A DNA stretch of 64,000 nt from Leekyejoonella antrihumi (GTDB taxonomy: Bacteria; Actinomycetota; Actinomycetes; Actinomycetales; Dermatophilaceae). The notes below the pieces were generated by a model, which was given only the letters and a program-made list of their open reading frames with translations, was not told the DNA's origin and did no database searches. The stretch lies in the NCBI RefSeq assembly GCF_007845645.1, contig NZ_VCQV01000012.1:47471-111470 (forward strand), read 5' to 3'. Below, one piece after another: positions 36,176 to 45,106 of the stretch (position 1 is its first letter; every line of letters begins with the position of its first letter). Position numbers and translations under genes: made by a program.

Positions 36176-36981
36176 ACGACGACATCCACAGCCTGATCGG
36201 CGCGTATGCGGTCGACGCGGTCAGTGAGGACGAGCGATACCGTTTCGAGCAGCACCTGTCTGCGTGCACGCACTGCCAGGCCGAGCTGGTCGGGCTGCAG
36301 GCGGTGGCAGGCAGCCTTGCGTCGGCCTCCGCGGTCACCCCACCGCCGTCGCTGCGCGCCAACATCCTGCAGCAGATCGGCACGGTGCGCCCGTTGCCAC
36401 CGCTGGTCTCCGACCATGACGACGAGGGCGACGACGGTGGCCCGGCGCACGATCGGCCGGCCCCCTCGCCGGTCTCCGTCGAGTCGGCACCCGCGTCGAT
36501 CGAGCAGGCGCGAGAGCGCCGCCGCCGACACGGCGTACGTCGTTTCGTCGCCGCAGCAGTCGCCGCCGCCGCCATCGTCGTGGGCGGCCTGACGTGGCAT
36601 CCGTGGACCGGTTCGGCGCCTACCCAGGTGTCGGCCAGTCAGCAGGTGCTGCATGCCTCGGACGCACAGCGCTATGTCAAGCATCTTGGGCAGACCACGG
36701 CAACCGTGGTGCGCTCGAAGAAGCTCGACCAGTCGGTGCTCGTCGCCGACAACATGGCGCCGCCGCCGGCCGGACACGCCTACCAGCTCTGGTATCAGAC
36801 CCCGGCCGGCAAGATGGTCAGTGCCGGCCTGATGCCCGCCAATGCGTCCGGCGCGACGCAGACGGTGCTGCTCAACGGGGCGGCCGACAAGGCAACCGGC
36901 GTCGGCATCACCGTCGAACCGGCGGGTGGCTCCACGTCACCCACGACGACTCCGGTCGCGCTGTTCAGCTTCAGCACCTGA
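36172..36981 (+). CDS. rskA: Anti-sigma-K factor RskA
   Basis: The 269-residue protein has a cytoplasmic zinc-binding anti-sigma domain at the N-terminus (HLSACTHC near residue 28), a linker rich in Pro and acidic residues, one membrane helix near 122-142 (RRFVAAAVAAAAIVVGGLTW) and an extracytoplasmic RskA domain (QVLHASDAQRYVKHLGQTTATVVRSKKLDQSVLVADNM...). It should bind SigK until cleaved by regulated intramembrane proteolysis. It overlaps sigK by four bases. Confidence 0.92.
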   Translation: MNDDIHSLIGAYAVDAVSEDERYRFEQHLSACTHCQAELVGLQAVAGSLASASAVTPPPSLRANILQQIGTVRPLPPLVSDHDDEGDDGGPAHDRPAPSPVSVESAPASIEQARERRRRHGVRRFVAAAVAAAAIVVGGLTWHPWTGSAPTQVSASQQVLHASDAQRYVKHLGQTTATVVRSKKLDQSVLVADNMAPPPAGHAYQLWYQTPAGKMVSAGLMPANASGATQTVLLNGAADKATGVGITVEPAGGSTSPTTTPVALFSFST

Positions 36982-36998
36982 GCCGGTCAAGGAGCGCA

Positions 36999-37033
36999 AG
37001 GAGGCCGAGTACTGCTCCAGTACTCGGCCTCCT
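36999..37033 (+). terminator. 16-bp perfect hairpin after rskA
   Basis: The arms at 36999-37014 and 37018-37033 are fully complementary (AGGAGGCCGAGTACTG and its complement) with a CTC loop. It starts 17 bp after the rskA stop and precedes the sortase promoter. No T-tract. Confidence 0.8.
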
Positions 37034-37090
37034 CCGTCATGCGCCAACGGCACCGCATGCAGCCGGCGGCCAGAGTCCTTCTCCTCGCGA

Positions 37091-37119
37091 CCAATCCACG
37101 CCGCAGCTCGGTCTCGAAT
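37091..37119 (+). promoter_or_regulatory. SigK-type promoter upstream of the sortase gene
   Basis: CCAATCC at 37091 and CGAATCACC at 37115 with a 17-bp spacer, one base longer than at the other two sites. It lies 82 bp upstream of the sortase ATG and after the rskA terminator. Confidence 0.6.
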
Positions 37120-37200
37120 CACCCGGTGACCGCCCCGGCCGGTGGCGGTGCTGATCGAAGGAGACCTCGTGCGCACGATCATCAAAGGAGCTCGAATCCC

Positions 37201-37920
37201 ATGAGCCCCTCACCCCGCGCACATCGCCGACTCCCCACGTGGGCGGTGCTCAGCGTCGCAGCAGTCCTCGTCGTCGGTGTCATCCTGGTTGCGATCGGCA
37301 TCCACGGGCACACGTCGACCCCACGAACACCGCCGGCATCCGCTCAGGGTGCCGGTCAGCAGACGACCGGCGGTATTCCCGCCCCGACCTCACCGCGCGC
37401 AAGTGGCACGAGCACGACCGGCTCGGCCCCGCCGCCCACCTCCCCCCAGGGCCCCGCGGCGCTGGCGGCATCCCGGCCGACCCAGCTGAGCATCCCGGCC
37501 ATCGGAGTGAGCTCGGGCCTGATCACGCTGGGCCTCAACAAGGACGGCACCCTCCAGGTCCCTGCCGGAAACGCCGTCGACCATGCCGGCTGGTTCACCG
37601 GCTCGCCGACGCCCGGCCAGGACGGCCCCGCGGTCATCCTCGGCCACGTCGAGAGCCAGCGCAGTGGACCCTCGGTCTTCTTCAGGCTCGGAGCGCTCAA
37701 GCCCGGCGACACGGTCAGCGTGAAACGCGCCGACGGCAAGACGGTTCACTACACGGTCTACAAGGTCCAGAGCTATCCCAAGACGGCGTTCCCGACCGTC
37801 GCGGTCTATGGCAACACTGCGGACCCCCAGCTGCGCCTGATCACCTGCTCGGGCGACCTGAACAAGGCCGGGAGCCACCACTTGGACAACACCGTCATCT
37901 ACGCGCGAGAGACCGCATAG
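37201..37920 (+). CDS. Class F-like sortase
   Basis: The 239-residue protein has one N-terminal membrane helix (residues 16-38), a Pro/Thr-rich wall-spanning linker to about 90, then a sortase beta-barrel: STart RPTQLSIPAIGVSS, catalytic His in AVILGHVES, Cys in LRLITCSGD and a C-terminal Arg (VIYAR). The LxxLxLNxDGTLQVP and NAVDHAGWF motifs fit class F. It would join LPxT-type proteins to envelope acceptors, but no sorting-signal substrate is encoded in the window. ATG at 37201 with AAAGGAG upstream. Confidence 0.88.
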   Translation: MSPSPRAHRRLPTWAVLSVAAVLVVGVILVAIGIHGHTSTPRTPPASAQGAGQQTTGGIPAPTSPRASGTSTTGSAPPPTSPQGPAALAASRPTQLSIPAIGVSSGLITLGLNKDGTLQVPAGNAVDHAGWFTGSPTPGQDGPAVILGHVESQRSGPSVFFRLGALKPGDTVSVKRADGKTVHYTVYKVQSYPKTAFPTVAVYGNTADPQLRLITCSGDLNKAGSHHLDNTVIYARETA

Positions 37921-37927
37921 GCCCGCA

Positions 37928-37955
37928 CCAATCCGGCGGAGCGTTCGGTCCGAAT
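37928..37955 (+). promoter_or_regulatory. SigK-type promoter of the lipid-modification operon
   Basis: CCAATCC at 37928 and CGAAT at 37951, 16-bp spacer, followed by AACCG. It lies 31 bp upstream of the FAD oxidoreductase start and matches the sigK promoter base for base in both boxes. Confidence 0.75.
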
Positions 37956-37985
37956 AACCGACAACACCTATCCGGAAGGGACCTC

Positions 37986-39251
37986 ATGCCGCCCAAGAAG
38001 TTCGCCGTCATCGGCACCGGTGTCGCGGGCCTGACTGCGGCACACGTGCTCCGCCGCTCGGCGCAGGTGACCGTCTTCGAGGCGGACAGCCGCCCCGGTG
38101 GGCACGCCCACTCCCACGACATCAGTCTTGCCGACGGCTCCCCGGTGACCATCGACACCGGGTTCATCGTGCACAACGACCGCACGTATCCCACCCTGCA
38201 GCGGCTCTTCACGGAACTGGACGTGCCCACCCAGGAGACCGACATGAGCATGTCGATCAGTGGGACCCCCGGTTGGGAGTATGCCGGGGGCAGGGGCCTG
38301 CGCGGAATCTTCGCCGACCCGCGAACGGTCGGCAACCCCGCCTACCTGAAGATGCTGGGCGAGGTCCGCGGATTCCACCAGGCGGCACGGACACTGCTCG
38401 CCTCCGCAGACACCGGCGACGCGGTCTCCATCGGTGACTGGCTCGAGGCGCAGACCTACTCCGAGAACTTTCGAGACCACTTCATGCGGCCGCTCATCGC
38501 CGCCGTGTGGTCCTGCGACCCACAGGACTCGATGTCCTACCCGGCCCGCAGTCTACTGACCTTCCTGGACCACCACGGAATGCTGAGCGTCACCGGATCG
38601 CCCCAGTGGCGCACCGTGACCGGTGGCTCACACACCTACGTCGAACGTGTTCTCGACCCCATCCAGGACGTCCGCCTCGCGACCGCAGTGACCCGCCTAC
38701 AGCGCACAGCCACCGGCGTAACGGTCCATGACTCCACCGGTGGGTCCACCGAGTTCGACGCTGTCGTGGTCGCCACCCACCCACACCAGGCCCTGACGAT
38801 GCAGCCCGACCCGGACCGGTTGACCCGAGAGGTGCTTGGCGCACTCACCTACAGCCGCAACACCGCCGTGCTGCACACTGATCGGTCCCTGCTGCCGCGG
38901 CACCGTGGTGCCCGCGCGTCCTGGAACTACCGAGTCTCAGCAGACGCCGGCGCCGGGGTGCTGGTCACCTACGACCTGACCAGGCTGCACAGGCTTCCGT
39001 CGCCAGCCGGGCAACGAGTCATGGTGACCCTCAACGACTCCGGTCGTGTCGACCCGACGCAGGTGATCGATCGGATGGAGTACGAGCACCCTCTCTACAC
39101 CGCGTCGGCACTTGCGGCCCAACACCGGCTACCCGAGCTGTCCGGCCCGGTGGTGGCGTATGCCGGCGCGTACCACGGCTGGGGATTCCACGAGGACGGC
39201 GCGCTGTCCGGGCTTCTCGCAGCGCAGTCCCTCGGAGGTGAATGGACGTGA
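37986..39251 (+). CDS. FAD-dependent amine-oxidase-like oxidoreductase (COG2907, Rv0449c-like)
   Basis: The 421-residue protein has a Rossmann FAD site at the N-terminus (FAVIGTGVAGLTAAHVLRR) and a second motif (FEADSRPGGHAHS). Conserved COG2907 segments are TIDTGFIVHNDRTYPTL, FRDHFMRPLIAAVWSC and YAGAYHGWGFHEDG near the C-terminus. In M. tuberculosis the equivalent Rv0449c works with the UfaA1 methyltransferase in tuberculostearic-acid synthesis, as the reductase of a methylene intermediate. It is first in the SigK-controlled operon and overlaps DUF1365 by ten bases. Confidence 0.87.
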   Translation: MPPKKFAVIGTGVAGLTAAHVLRRSAQVTVFEADSRPGGHAHSHDISLADGSPVTIDTGFIVHNDRTYPTLQRLFTELDVPTQETDMSMSISGTPGWEYAGGRGLRGIFADPRTVGNPAYLKMLGEVRGFHQAARTLLASADTGDAVSIGDWLEAQTYSENFRDHFMRPLIAAVWSCDPQDSMSYPARSLLTFLDHHGMLSVTGSPQWRTVTGGSHTYVERVLDPIQDVRLATAVTRLQRTATGVTVHDSTGGSTEFDAVVVATHPHQALTMQPDPDRLTREVLGALTYSRNTAVLHTDRSLLPRHRGARASWNYRVSADAGAGVLVTYDLTRLHRLPSPAGQRVMVTLNDSGRVDPTQVIDRMEYEHPLYTASALAAQHRLPELSGPVVAYAGAYHGWGFHEDGALSGLLAAQSLGGEWT

Positions 39252-39979
39252 CGTCACTCTTTCTGACCACCGTCTCGCACGCTCGGTCCACGCCGGTGCG
39301 CCATAGCTTCCGTTACCGGTCGTGCAGCTGGCTGGTCGACCTCGACCAGGTGGACGCGCGCGGACGCGCACAGGACCTGCCCCGATGGATCACACCGCTC
39401 GCCCGGTTTCGCGCCGCCGATCACCTCGGCAACCCGAATCGCCGCTGGCGAGACAACATCGCCGGCTTCGCCGAGGACAACGGCATCGACCTGACCGACG
39501 GACAAGTGCTTGCACTGACAAGCTCTCGCGTGCTGGGTCACGTCTTCAACCCGCTGACCCTCTACTGGTGCCATGACGCGCAGGATCGCCCAGCGTGTGT
39601 GATTGCCGAGGTGCACAACACCTACGGCGAACGCCACGCCTACCTCGTGCGCACGGATGACCGAAGCCGTGCCAGTGCGGACAAGCAGCTGTATGTCTCC
39701 CCCTTCAACGACGTGTCCGGCCGATATCAGATGTCCGTCCCCGAGCCGACCGACCGGTTGCACGCCACCATCACGCTGCACCACGGCGACAGTGGCCCGT
39801 TCGTGGCCACCTGGCGCGGTCATCGCGTCACGTCAACCGGTGACCGACTGCGCGCCGCATACCGACTTCCGCTGTCTACCTGGTTGGTATCCCTCCAAAT
39901 TCGATGGGAAGGGATCCGGCTGTGGCGCCATCTGCCACTGCAACCCCGACCCACTCATCAAGTCCAGGAGCTCGTATGA
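39242..39979 (+). CDS. DUF1365 protein (Rv0448c-like)
   Basis: The 245-residue protein shows the typical DUF1365 start (LTTVSHARSTPVRHSFRYRSCSWLVDLDQ) and the VLGHVFNPLTLYWCHD, EVHNTYGERHAYLV and SPFNDVSGRY motifs. Its function is unknown, but it is almost always encoded between a COG2907 oxidoreductase and a Cfa-type methyltransferase. It overlaps genes on both sides. Confidence 0.85.
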   Translation: MDVTSLFLTTVSHARSTPVRHSFRYRSCSWLVDLDQVDARGRAQDLPRWITPLARFRAADHLGNPNRRWRDNIAGFAEDNGIDLTDGQVLALTSSRVLGHVFNPLTLYWCHDAQDRPACVIAEVHNTYGERHAYLVRTDDRSRASADKQLYVSPFNDVSGRYQMSVPEPTDRLHATITLHHGDSGPFVATWRGHRVTSTGDRLRAAYRLPLSTWLVSLQIRWEGIRLWRHLPLQPRPTHQVQELV

Positions 39980-41244
39980 CTACTTACAACGCCAGTGCTG
40001 CGCAGCTGCGCGCGACCCGCTGGCCCGACGTCTTCTCCATCCCGTCCGGCCTGCGTGCCGCCATCAGCGGCCGGGTTGCTGCGGCGATCTTCCGGCACGC
40101 CGTCGGTCGCCTGCCACTTCAGGTGGTGCTGCCGAACGGCGACCAGATCGGTGGCGCCAACGCGACAACGGCACCCACCATCACCGTCCACGACGAGGCC
40201 GCGATGATGCGCCGGATCGGCGAGAGTGGTCTGATCGGCTTCGGCGAGTCCTACCTCGCCGGCGAGTGGGAGGCCGACGACCTCGCTGCGGCGATCGCCG
40301 TCTTCGCCGGTGGTGTCGACGGTCTCGTCCCCGCGCCGCTGCGCGCGCTGCGGCACGCCTACCTGGCCGCACAGCCCCAGGGAGACCATCAGACGGAGCA
40401 GCACTCCCGGCACAATGTGGAACGACACTACGACCTGTCCAACGACATGTTCAGCACGTTCCTGGACGGGACGATGACCTACTCCAGTGGACTCTTCGCC
40501 GACCCGGCCAACGCGGACAGTGCAGACCTTGCCGATGCGCAACGCCGGAAGGTCGACCGGATCCTCGATCAGGCCGGCGTCGGCGAAGGGACACGCCTCC
40601 TTGAAGTCGGTTCCGGCTGGGGCGAGCTCGCTGTGCGCGCAGCACAACGCGGCGCGACCGTGGACTCGGTGACCCTCTCCCAGGAGCAGCTCGACTACTG
40701 CCGCAAGAAGGTGGCAGAGGCCGGTGTCGCCGACCGGGTCCAGGTGACGCTGCAGGACTATCGAGAGGTCACCGGGACGTATGACGCGGTGGTCTCGGTC
40801 GAGATGATCGAGGCGGTGGGTCTGGACTTCTTGCCGGTCTACTTCGCCAAGCTGGCCGAATGCCTGTCGCCTTCGGGCACGTTGGTGATCCAGGCAATCA
40901 CCATGCCTCACCACCGGGTGCTGGAGACACGCAACACGTACACGTGGATTCACAAGTACATCTTCCCCGGTGGGGCGCTGCCCTCGGTGCGGATGCTTCG
41001 CGACCAGGCCGCCACCGCCGGTTTGCACATCACCGACGACCTGCCCATGGGCGACAGCTACGCCAAGACGCTCCAGCTGTGGGCTGAACATTTTTCAGCC
41101 GAGCGGGATGCGTTGGAGTCGCTCGGGTTCGACGAGACGTTCCGACGGATGTGGACGTTCTACCTGCGCTACTCCGAGGGTGGCTTCCGCTCCGGATACC
41201 TCGACGTCCACCAGCTCACCTTCACCCGGCCGGTGACGTCATGA
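39976..41244 (+). CDS. Cyclopropane-fatty-acyl-phospholipid synthase family methyltransferase (UfaA1-like)
   Basis: The 422-residue protein has an N-terminal lipid-binding region, the HYDLSNDMFSTFLDGTMTYSSGLF active-site entry, SAM motif LLEVGSGWGELA near residue 215, and VSVEMIEAVG with the conserved Glu. HKYIFPGGALPS and FYLRYSEGGFRSGYLDVHQL are Cfa signatures. It methylates double bonds of phospholipid acyl chains. Start ATG 39976 overlaps the DUF1365 stop. It is the closest match here to M. tuberculosis UfaA1. Confidence 0.9.
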   Translation: MTTYNASAAQLRATRWPDVFSIPSGLRAAISGRVAAAIFRHAVGRLPLQVVLPNGDQIGGANATTAPTITVHDEAAMMRRIGESGLIGFGESYLAGEWEADDLAAAIAVFAGGVDGLVPAPLRALRHAYLAAQPQGDHQTEQHSRHNVERHYDLSNDMFSTFLDGTMTYSSGLFADPANADSADLADAQRRKVDRILDQAGVGEGTRLLEVGSGWGELAVRAAQRGATVDSVTLSQEQLDYCRKKVAEAGVADRVQVTLQDYREVTGTYDAVVSVEMIEAVGLDFLPVYFAKLAECLSPSGTLVIQAITMPHHRVLETRNTYTWIHKYIFPGGALPSVRMLRDQAATAGLHITDDLPMGDSYAKTLQLWAEHFSAERDALESLGFDETFRRMWTFYLRYSEGGFRSGYLDVHQLTFTRPVTS

Positions 41245-42497
41245 CCTCCACGATCGCCGACTCCCTCGAGGATGCGCTGGTCCCCCTTCTGCGAGGCCCG
41301 CTCCCGGTCCGCCTTACCGCCTGGGACGGCAGCTCCGCAGGGCCGGACGATGCGCCGAAGGTCCGACTGAACAACCCGCGCGCCCTGCGCCGGCTGCTCT
41401 GGCACCCGGGTGAGCTCGGCGCCGCACAGGCCTACGTGTCCGGTGACCTCGACGTGGAAGGCTCTGTCACTGCGGCGCTGCAGCACGCCTGGGGCATGGT
41501 CGGCGACCGGGGTCTGGGCAAACACCGTCCCGCTCCGTGGGCGGTGGCCTCCGCCCTACGCACCCTGCTGCGCTCCGGGGCCGCCGGTCGACGCCCCACT
41601 CCCCCGGACAGCCAGATCGCCGTCCATGGCAGGCTCCACTCACCGGGCCGCGACCGCGCGGTGATCCACCACCACTACGACCTGTCCAACGAGTTCTATC
41701 AGCTGATTCTCGATGACCACATGGCCTACTCCTGCGCCTACGTCACCGGCGCCCCACTGGACGGTGGTGAAACGGCAACCTATCGCCTCGAGGACGCGCA
41801 GGCCGACAAGCTCGACCTGGTCTGTCGCAGCGTCGGACTCGGCGAACGTCCCGGGATGCGGCTGCTGGACGTCGGCTGCGGCTGGGGCGCCCTGAGCCTG
41901 CATGCCGCCGAGCACTTCGGCGCGCACGTCACCGGAGTGACGATCGCGAAGGAGCAGAAGGCATTCATCGACAACCGGATCCGAGAGCGCGGCCTGGCGC
42001 ACCTGGTCTCCATCCGCCTGCAGGACTACCGCGATGTCGACGACGGCCCCTACGACGCAGTCGCATCCCTGGAGATGGGTGAGCACGCGGGAGACCGCGG
42101 CTACCCGGACTACGTGTCGACACTGCGGCGCAATGCTGCGCCGGACGCCCGAATCCTCGTGCAGCAGATGAGCCGACACGGCCGGCACCCTGGTGGTGGA
42201 CCCTTCATCGAGGCGTTCATCGCGCCCGACATGACGATGCGTCCGCTGGGCCGGACGCTCGATCTGATGGAAGCTGGCGGTCTCGAGGTGCAGGCTGTGC
42301 GTTCGTTACGCGAGCACTACGCGTGGACCGTTCGCGCCTGGCAGGGCCGCTTCGACGCACGACGAGACGAGCTCACCGCCCTTGTCGGCCCGGAGGTCGT
42401 TCGCGTCTGGGAGCTCTATCTCGCGGGTGGCCTGCTCGCCTTCGAGCAGGGTCGGATGGGCGTCGACCAGATCGTCGCGGTCCCCCGGCCCGCGTGA
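41241..42497 (+). CDS. Second cyclopropane synthase-like methyltransferase
   Basis: The 418-residue protein has HYDLSNEFYQLILDDHMAYSCAYV, SAM motif LLDVGCGWGALSL, KEQKAFIDNRI and VASLEMGEHAGDRGY. The middle acidic motif differs from its neighbour (MGEH versus MIEA), and the late segment PGGGPFIEAFIAPDMTMRPLG replaces the usual HKYIFPGG, so it may act on a different step or acyl position. ATG overlaps the preceding stop (ATGA). The M. tuberculosis locus has only one such gene here. Confidence 0.88.
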   Translation: MTSTIADSLEDALVPLLRGPLPVRLTAWDGSSAGPDDAPKVRLNNPRALRRLLWHPGELGAAQAYVSGDLDVEGSVTAALQHAWGMVGDRGLGKHRPAPWAVASALRTLLRSGAAGRRPTPPDSQIAVHGRLHSPGRDRAVIHHHYDLSNEFYQLILDDHMAYSCAYVTGAPLDGGETATYRLEDAQADKLDLVCRSVGLGERPGMRLLDVGCGWGALSLHAAEHFGAHVTGVTIAKEQKAFIDNRIRERGLAHLVSIRLQDYRDVDDGPYDAVASLEMGEHAGDRGYPDYVSTLRRNAAPDARILVQQMSRHGRHPGGGPFIEAFIAPDMTMRPLGRTLDLMEAGGLEVQAVRSLREHYAWTVRAWQGRFDARRDELTALVGPEVVRVWELYLAGGLLAFEQGRMGVDQIVAVPRPA

Positions 42498-43303
42498 TGG
42501 GCGGATTCCTCGCACTGTCCGGTGCGTGCTTCGCGCTGCTCGTGGTCCTGCAGTCCGTGACCTGCGTGATCTCGCTGCGCGCCCATCGCTTTCGCATCGT
42601 CGACCAGGTCTGGGGATCCGGCCTTGCGCTCGTATCGATCCTGTGTGCGTTGATCGGCACCGGAGACCTTCCACGCCGGATCCTGCTGGCCATCGTGGTC
42701 ACGGTGTGGGGCGCTCGGCTGACGGCACACATTGCGCGGCGCGCCCGAGGCACCGACGAGGACCCCCGGTATGCCGAGCTGGTCGCCGGAAAGAGCGCGG
42801 CGGCTGCGGCTGGCGCCGTCTTCGGGATCCAGTGCGTTGCCCAGTGGTTCATCTCGCTGCCGATCCAGGTCGCAGCATGCAGCGGCCCTCCGAGCGGCCT
42901 CGCGTGGCTGATTGTTTCCGCTGGTGGGGCAGTGGCTGTTGCCGGGATGGTCGTCGAGTCCATCGCTGACCGTCAGCTGAAGGCCTTCAAGGCCGACCAT
43001 GACATTCACGGCTGCATCATGGACCAGGGTCTATGGGGGTGGTCGCGGCACCCCAACTACTTCGGGGACGCGCTGGTGTGGGTCGGCGTCTACCTTGTCG
43101 CCGTTGCCGTCTGGCCCGGCCCACTCACTGTCCTCTCCCCGGCCGCCATGGTGTGGTTCCTCGTGGTGGCGACGGGCGCACGCCGGTTGGAACGGCACCT
43201 GGCATCGCGCCCCGGATACGCCGCCTACCAGGAACGCACCAGCTTCTTCGTGCCTCGACCTCCCGACCGGTCGCGGATCACCCGACCGACGCCGAAGTCG
43301 TAA
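42497..43303 (+). CDS. DUF1295 membrane protein (Rv0446c-like, steroid 5-alpha-reductase fold)
   Basis: The 268-residue integral membrane protein has about six or seven helices. The C-terminal motif GLWGWSRHPNYFGDALVWVGVYLVAV and the ending RPGYAAYQERTSFFVPRPP are those of DUF1295 and related ICMT/5-alpha-reductase-like enzymes, which use NADPH or SAM. Its role in the operon is unknown; reduction of an unsaturated lipid is one idea. ATG shares one base with the upstream stop. Confidence 0.85.
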   Translation: MGGFLALSGACFALLVVLQSVTCVISLRAHRFRIVDQVWGSGLALVSILCALIGTGDLPRRILLAIVVTVWGARLTAHIARRARGTDEDPRYAELVAGKSAAAAAGAVFGIQCVAQWFISLPIQVAACSGPPSGLAWLIVSAGGAVAVAGMVVESIADRQLKAFKADHDIHGCIMDQGLWGWSRHPNYFGDALVWVGVYLVAVAVWPGPLTVLSPAAMVWFLVVATGARRLERHLASRPGYAAYQERTSFFVPRPPDRSRITRPTPKS

Positions 43304-43309
43304 AAAGCA

Positions 43310-43341
43310 CGTCAAGACGCGTGAAGTCCGCGTCAAGAACG
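43310..43341 (+). promoter_or_regulatory. Candidate KdpE binding sites before kdpF
   Basis: CGTCAAGACG at 43310, CGTGAAGTCCG at 43320 and CGTCAAGAACG at 43331 are three tandem units with 10- and 11-bp spacing, 36-67 bp upstream of kdpF. Phased direct repeats are the usual target of KdpE/OmpR regulators. Confidence 0.55.
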
Positions 43342-43376
43342 TCGCTGCCGTCGCCCGAGTGACGTGTGCTGGTCGC

Positions 43377-43463
43377 ATGACTGAATACCTGGTCGCGGCG
43401 ATCATCGCCGTCGCGCTTGTCGGATATCTGATCTATGCACTCGTGCGGCCGGACAAGTTCTGA
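43377..43463 (+). CDS. kdpF: KdpF, small subunit of K+-transporting ATPase
   Basis: The 28-residue single-helix peptide (MTEYLVAAIIAVALVGYLIY...VRPDKF) matches KdpF, which stabilises the KdpABC complex. Its stop and the kdpA start share a base (TGATG). Confidence 0.88.
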   Translation: MTEYLVAAIIAVALVGYLIYALVRPDKF

Positions 43464-45106
43464 TGAGCGACGCATCCGCCGGTCTCTTGACCATCGGGCT
43501 GCTCGCAGCCGCCGTGGCGGTCGTCCACGTGCCACTGGGCAACTACCTCGCCTGGGTCTTTACGAGTGAGCGCGACCTACGGGTCGAGCGCGCGATCTAC
43601 CGTGTCACCGGGATCAACTCTCGGTCCGAGCAGAGCTGGCGCACCTATGCGGTCGCGCTCGGCGCCTTCTCCGCGGTGAGCGTCCTGTGGCTTCTCGCGC
43701 TGGTTGTTGCGCAGCCACACCTGCCGCTGGCCAGAGGGGCCGAGCAGTCCCTGACGACGGCCGTCAACACTGCGGTGTCGTTCGTGACGAACACCAACTG
43801 GCAGGACTACGCGGGCGAAGACGGTGCCTCGCCAGTCGTGCAGACCATTGGCCTCACCATCCAGAACTTCGTGTCTGCAGCGGTCGGTCTGGCCGTCGCC
43901 CTGACGGTGATTCGGGGTCTGACGCGATCGGGTGCCCGCACGATCGGCAACTTCTGGGTCGACCTGACGCGCGGTGTGGTTCGGGTGCTGCTGCCCTTGG
44001 CCTTTGTCGGTGCCCTGGTGCTCCTCGCGGGCGGGGTCATCGAGAACCTGAACGCCGCGCACACCATCACCACGATCGCCGGCCGGCATCAGACGATCCA
44101 GGGCGGGCTGGTGGCCAGTCAGGAGGCGATCAAGGAGCTGGGCACCAACGGCGGCGGCTACTTCAACGCCAACTCCGCGCACCCGTTCGAGAACCCGAAC
44201 GCCGTCACGAACCTCATCGAGATCTTCCTGATGCTGGTCATCCCGTTCTCGCTCCCCCGCACCTACGGCCGGCTCGTCGGCGATCGGCGACAGGGGTATG
44301 CCGTGCTGGGGTTCATGGCCACCCTGTGGACCGGCATGCTCGCGGTGATCACCTGGGCCCAGGTGCATGCCGCATCGGGGCCGCTCGGTGCCATGGAAGG
44401 CGTGGAGGTGCGCTTCGGGGTCTGGAACTCCGCCCTGTTCGCCAACTCGACGACCTCGACCTCGACCGGAGCCGTCGACTCCTTGCACGAGTCCTACAGC
44501 GCCATCGGCGGTGGCGGCGCCCTGGTCAACATGGCCGTGGGCGAAGTCTCTCCCGGTGGCGTCGGCTCCGGTCTGTACGGTGCGCTCGTGCTGGCCATTC
44601 TGGCCGTCTTCATCGCCGGTCTGATGGTCGGCCGCACCCCCCAGCTGCTCGGCAAGACCATCGGCCGCAAGGAGATCACCCTTGCCGCACTTGCCACCGT
44701 CGTCTCTCCGGCGCTGGTGCTGATCGGCACCGGCACGGCGCTGGCGGTGCCTGTGGCACGGGGCGCGATCCTCGCACACGGACCACACGGGCTGACCGAG
44801 CTGCTCTACGCGTTCACCTCGGCGGCGAACAACAACGGTTCGGCATTTGCCGGCCTGTCAGCCACTCAGCCGTTCCTCAATCTGACACTTGCCGCCGCCA
44901 TGGCGCTGGGCCGCTTCGTGCCGATCGCGCTGATCCTCGCACTGGCCGGATCCCTTGCCGCCCAACGGCGGCAGGGCTCCACGGAGGGCAGCATGCCCAC
45001 GCATACACCCTTGTTCACCGGGCTGATGGTCGGCGTGGCCGTGCTCGTCACCGGCCTGACGTTCCTTCCTGCTCTCGCTCTTGGACCACTCGCGGAGGCG
45101 TTGTGA
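43463..45106 (+). CDS. kdpA: K+-transporting ATPase subunit A
   Basis: The 547-residue channel-like subunit binds and selects K+. The four selectivity loops are visible: [58 protein letters not shown] and [13 protein letters not shown]. About ten helices. Complete length for the family. ATG coupled to kdpF and kdpB. Confidence 0.95.
   Translation: MSDASAGLLTIGLLAAAVAVVHVPLGNYLAWVFTSERDLRVERAIYRVTGINSRSEQSWRTYAVALGAFSAVSVLWLLALVVAQPHLPLARGAEQSLTTAVNTAVSFVTNTNWQDYAGEDGASPVVQTIGLTIQNFVSAAVGLAVALTVIRGLTRSGARTIGNFWVDLTRGVVRVLLPLAFVGALVLLAGGVIENLNAAHTITTIAGRHQTIQGGLVASQEAIKELGTNGGGYFNANSAHPFENPNAVTNLIEIFLMLVIPFSLPRTYGRLVGDRRQGYAVLGFMATLWTGMLAVITWAQVHAASGPLGAMEGVEVRFGVWNSALFANSTTSTSTGAVDSLHESYSAIGGGGALVNMAVGEVSPGGVGSGLYGALVLAILAVFIAGLMVGRTPQLLGKTIGRKEITLAALATVVSPALVLIGTGTALAVPVARGAILAHGPHGLTELLYAFTSAANNNGSAFAGLSATQPFLNLTLAAAMALGRFVPIALILALAGSLAAQRRQGSTEGSMPTHTPLFTGLMVGVAVLVTGLTFLPALALGPLAEAL

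Noticed and set aside
37239..39251. A 670-codon frame suggesting a sortase-oxidoreductase fusion.
   Set aside because: The N-terminal part is the wrong frame of the sortase. The flavoprotein begins at 37986 with a Rossmann motif at its start.
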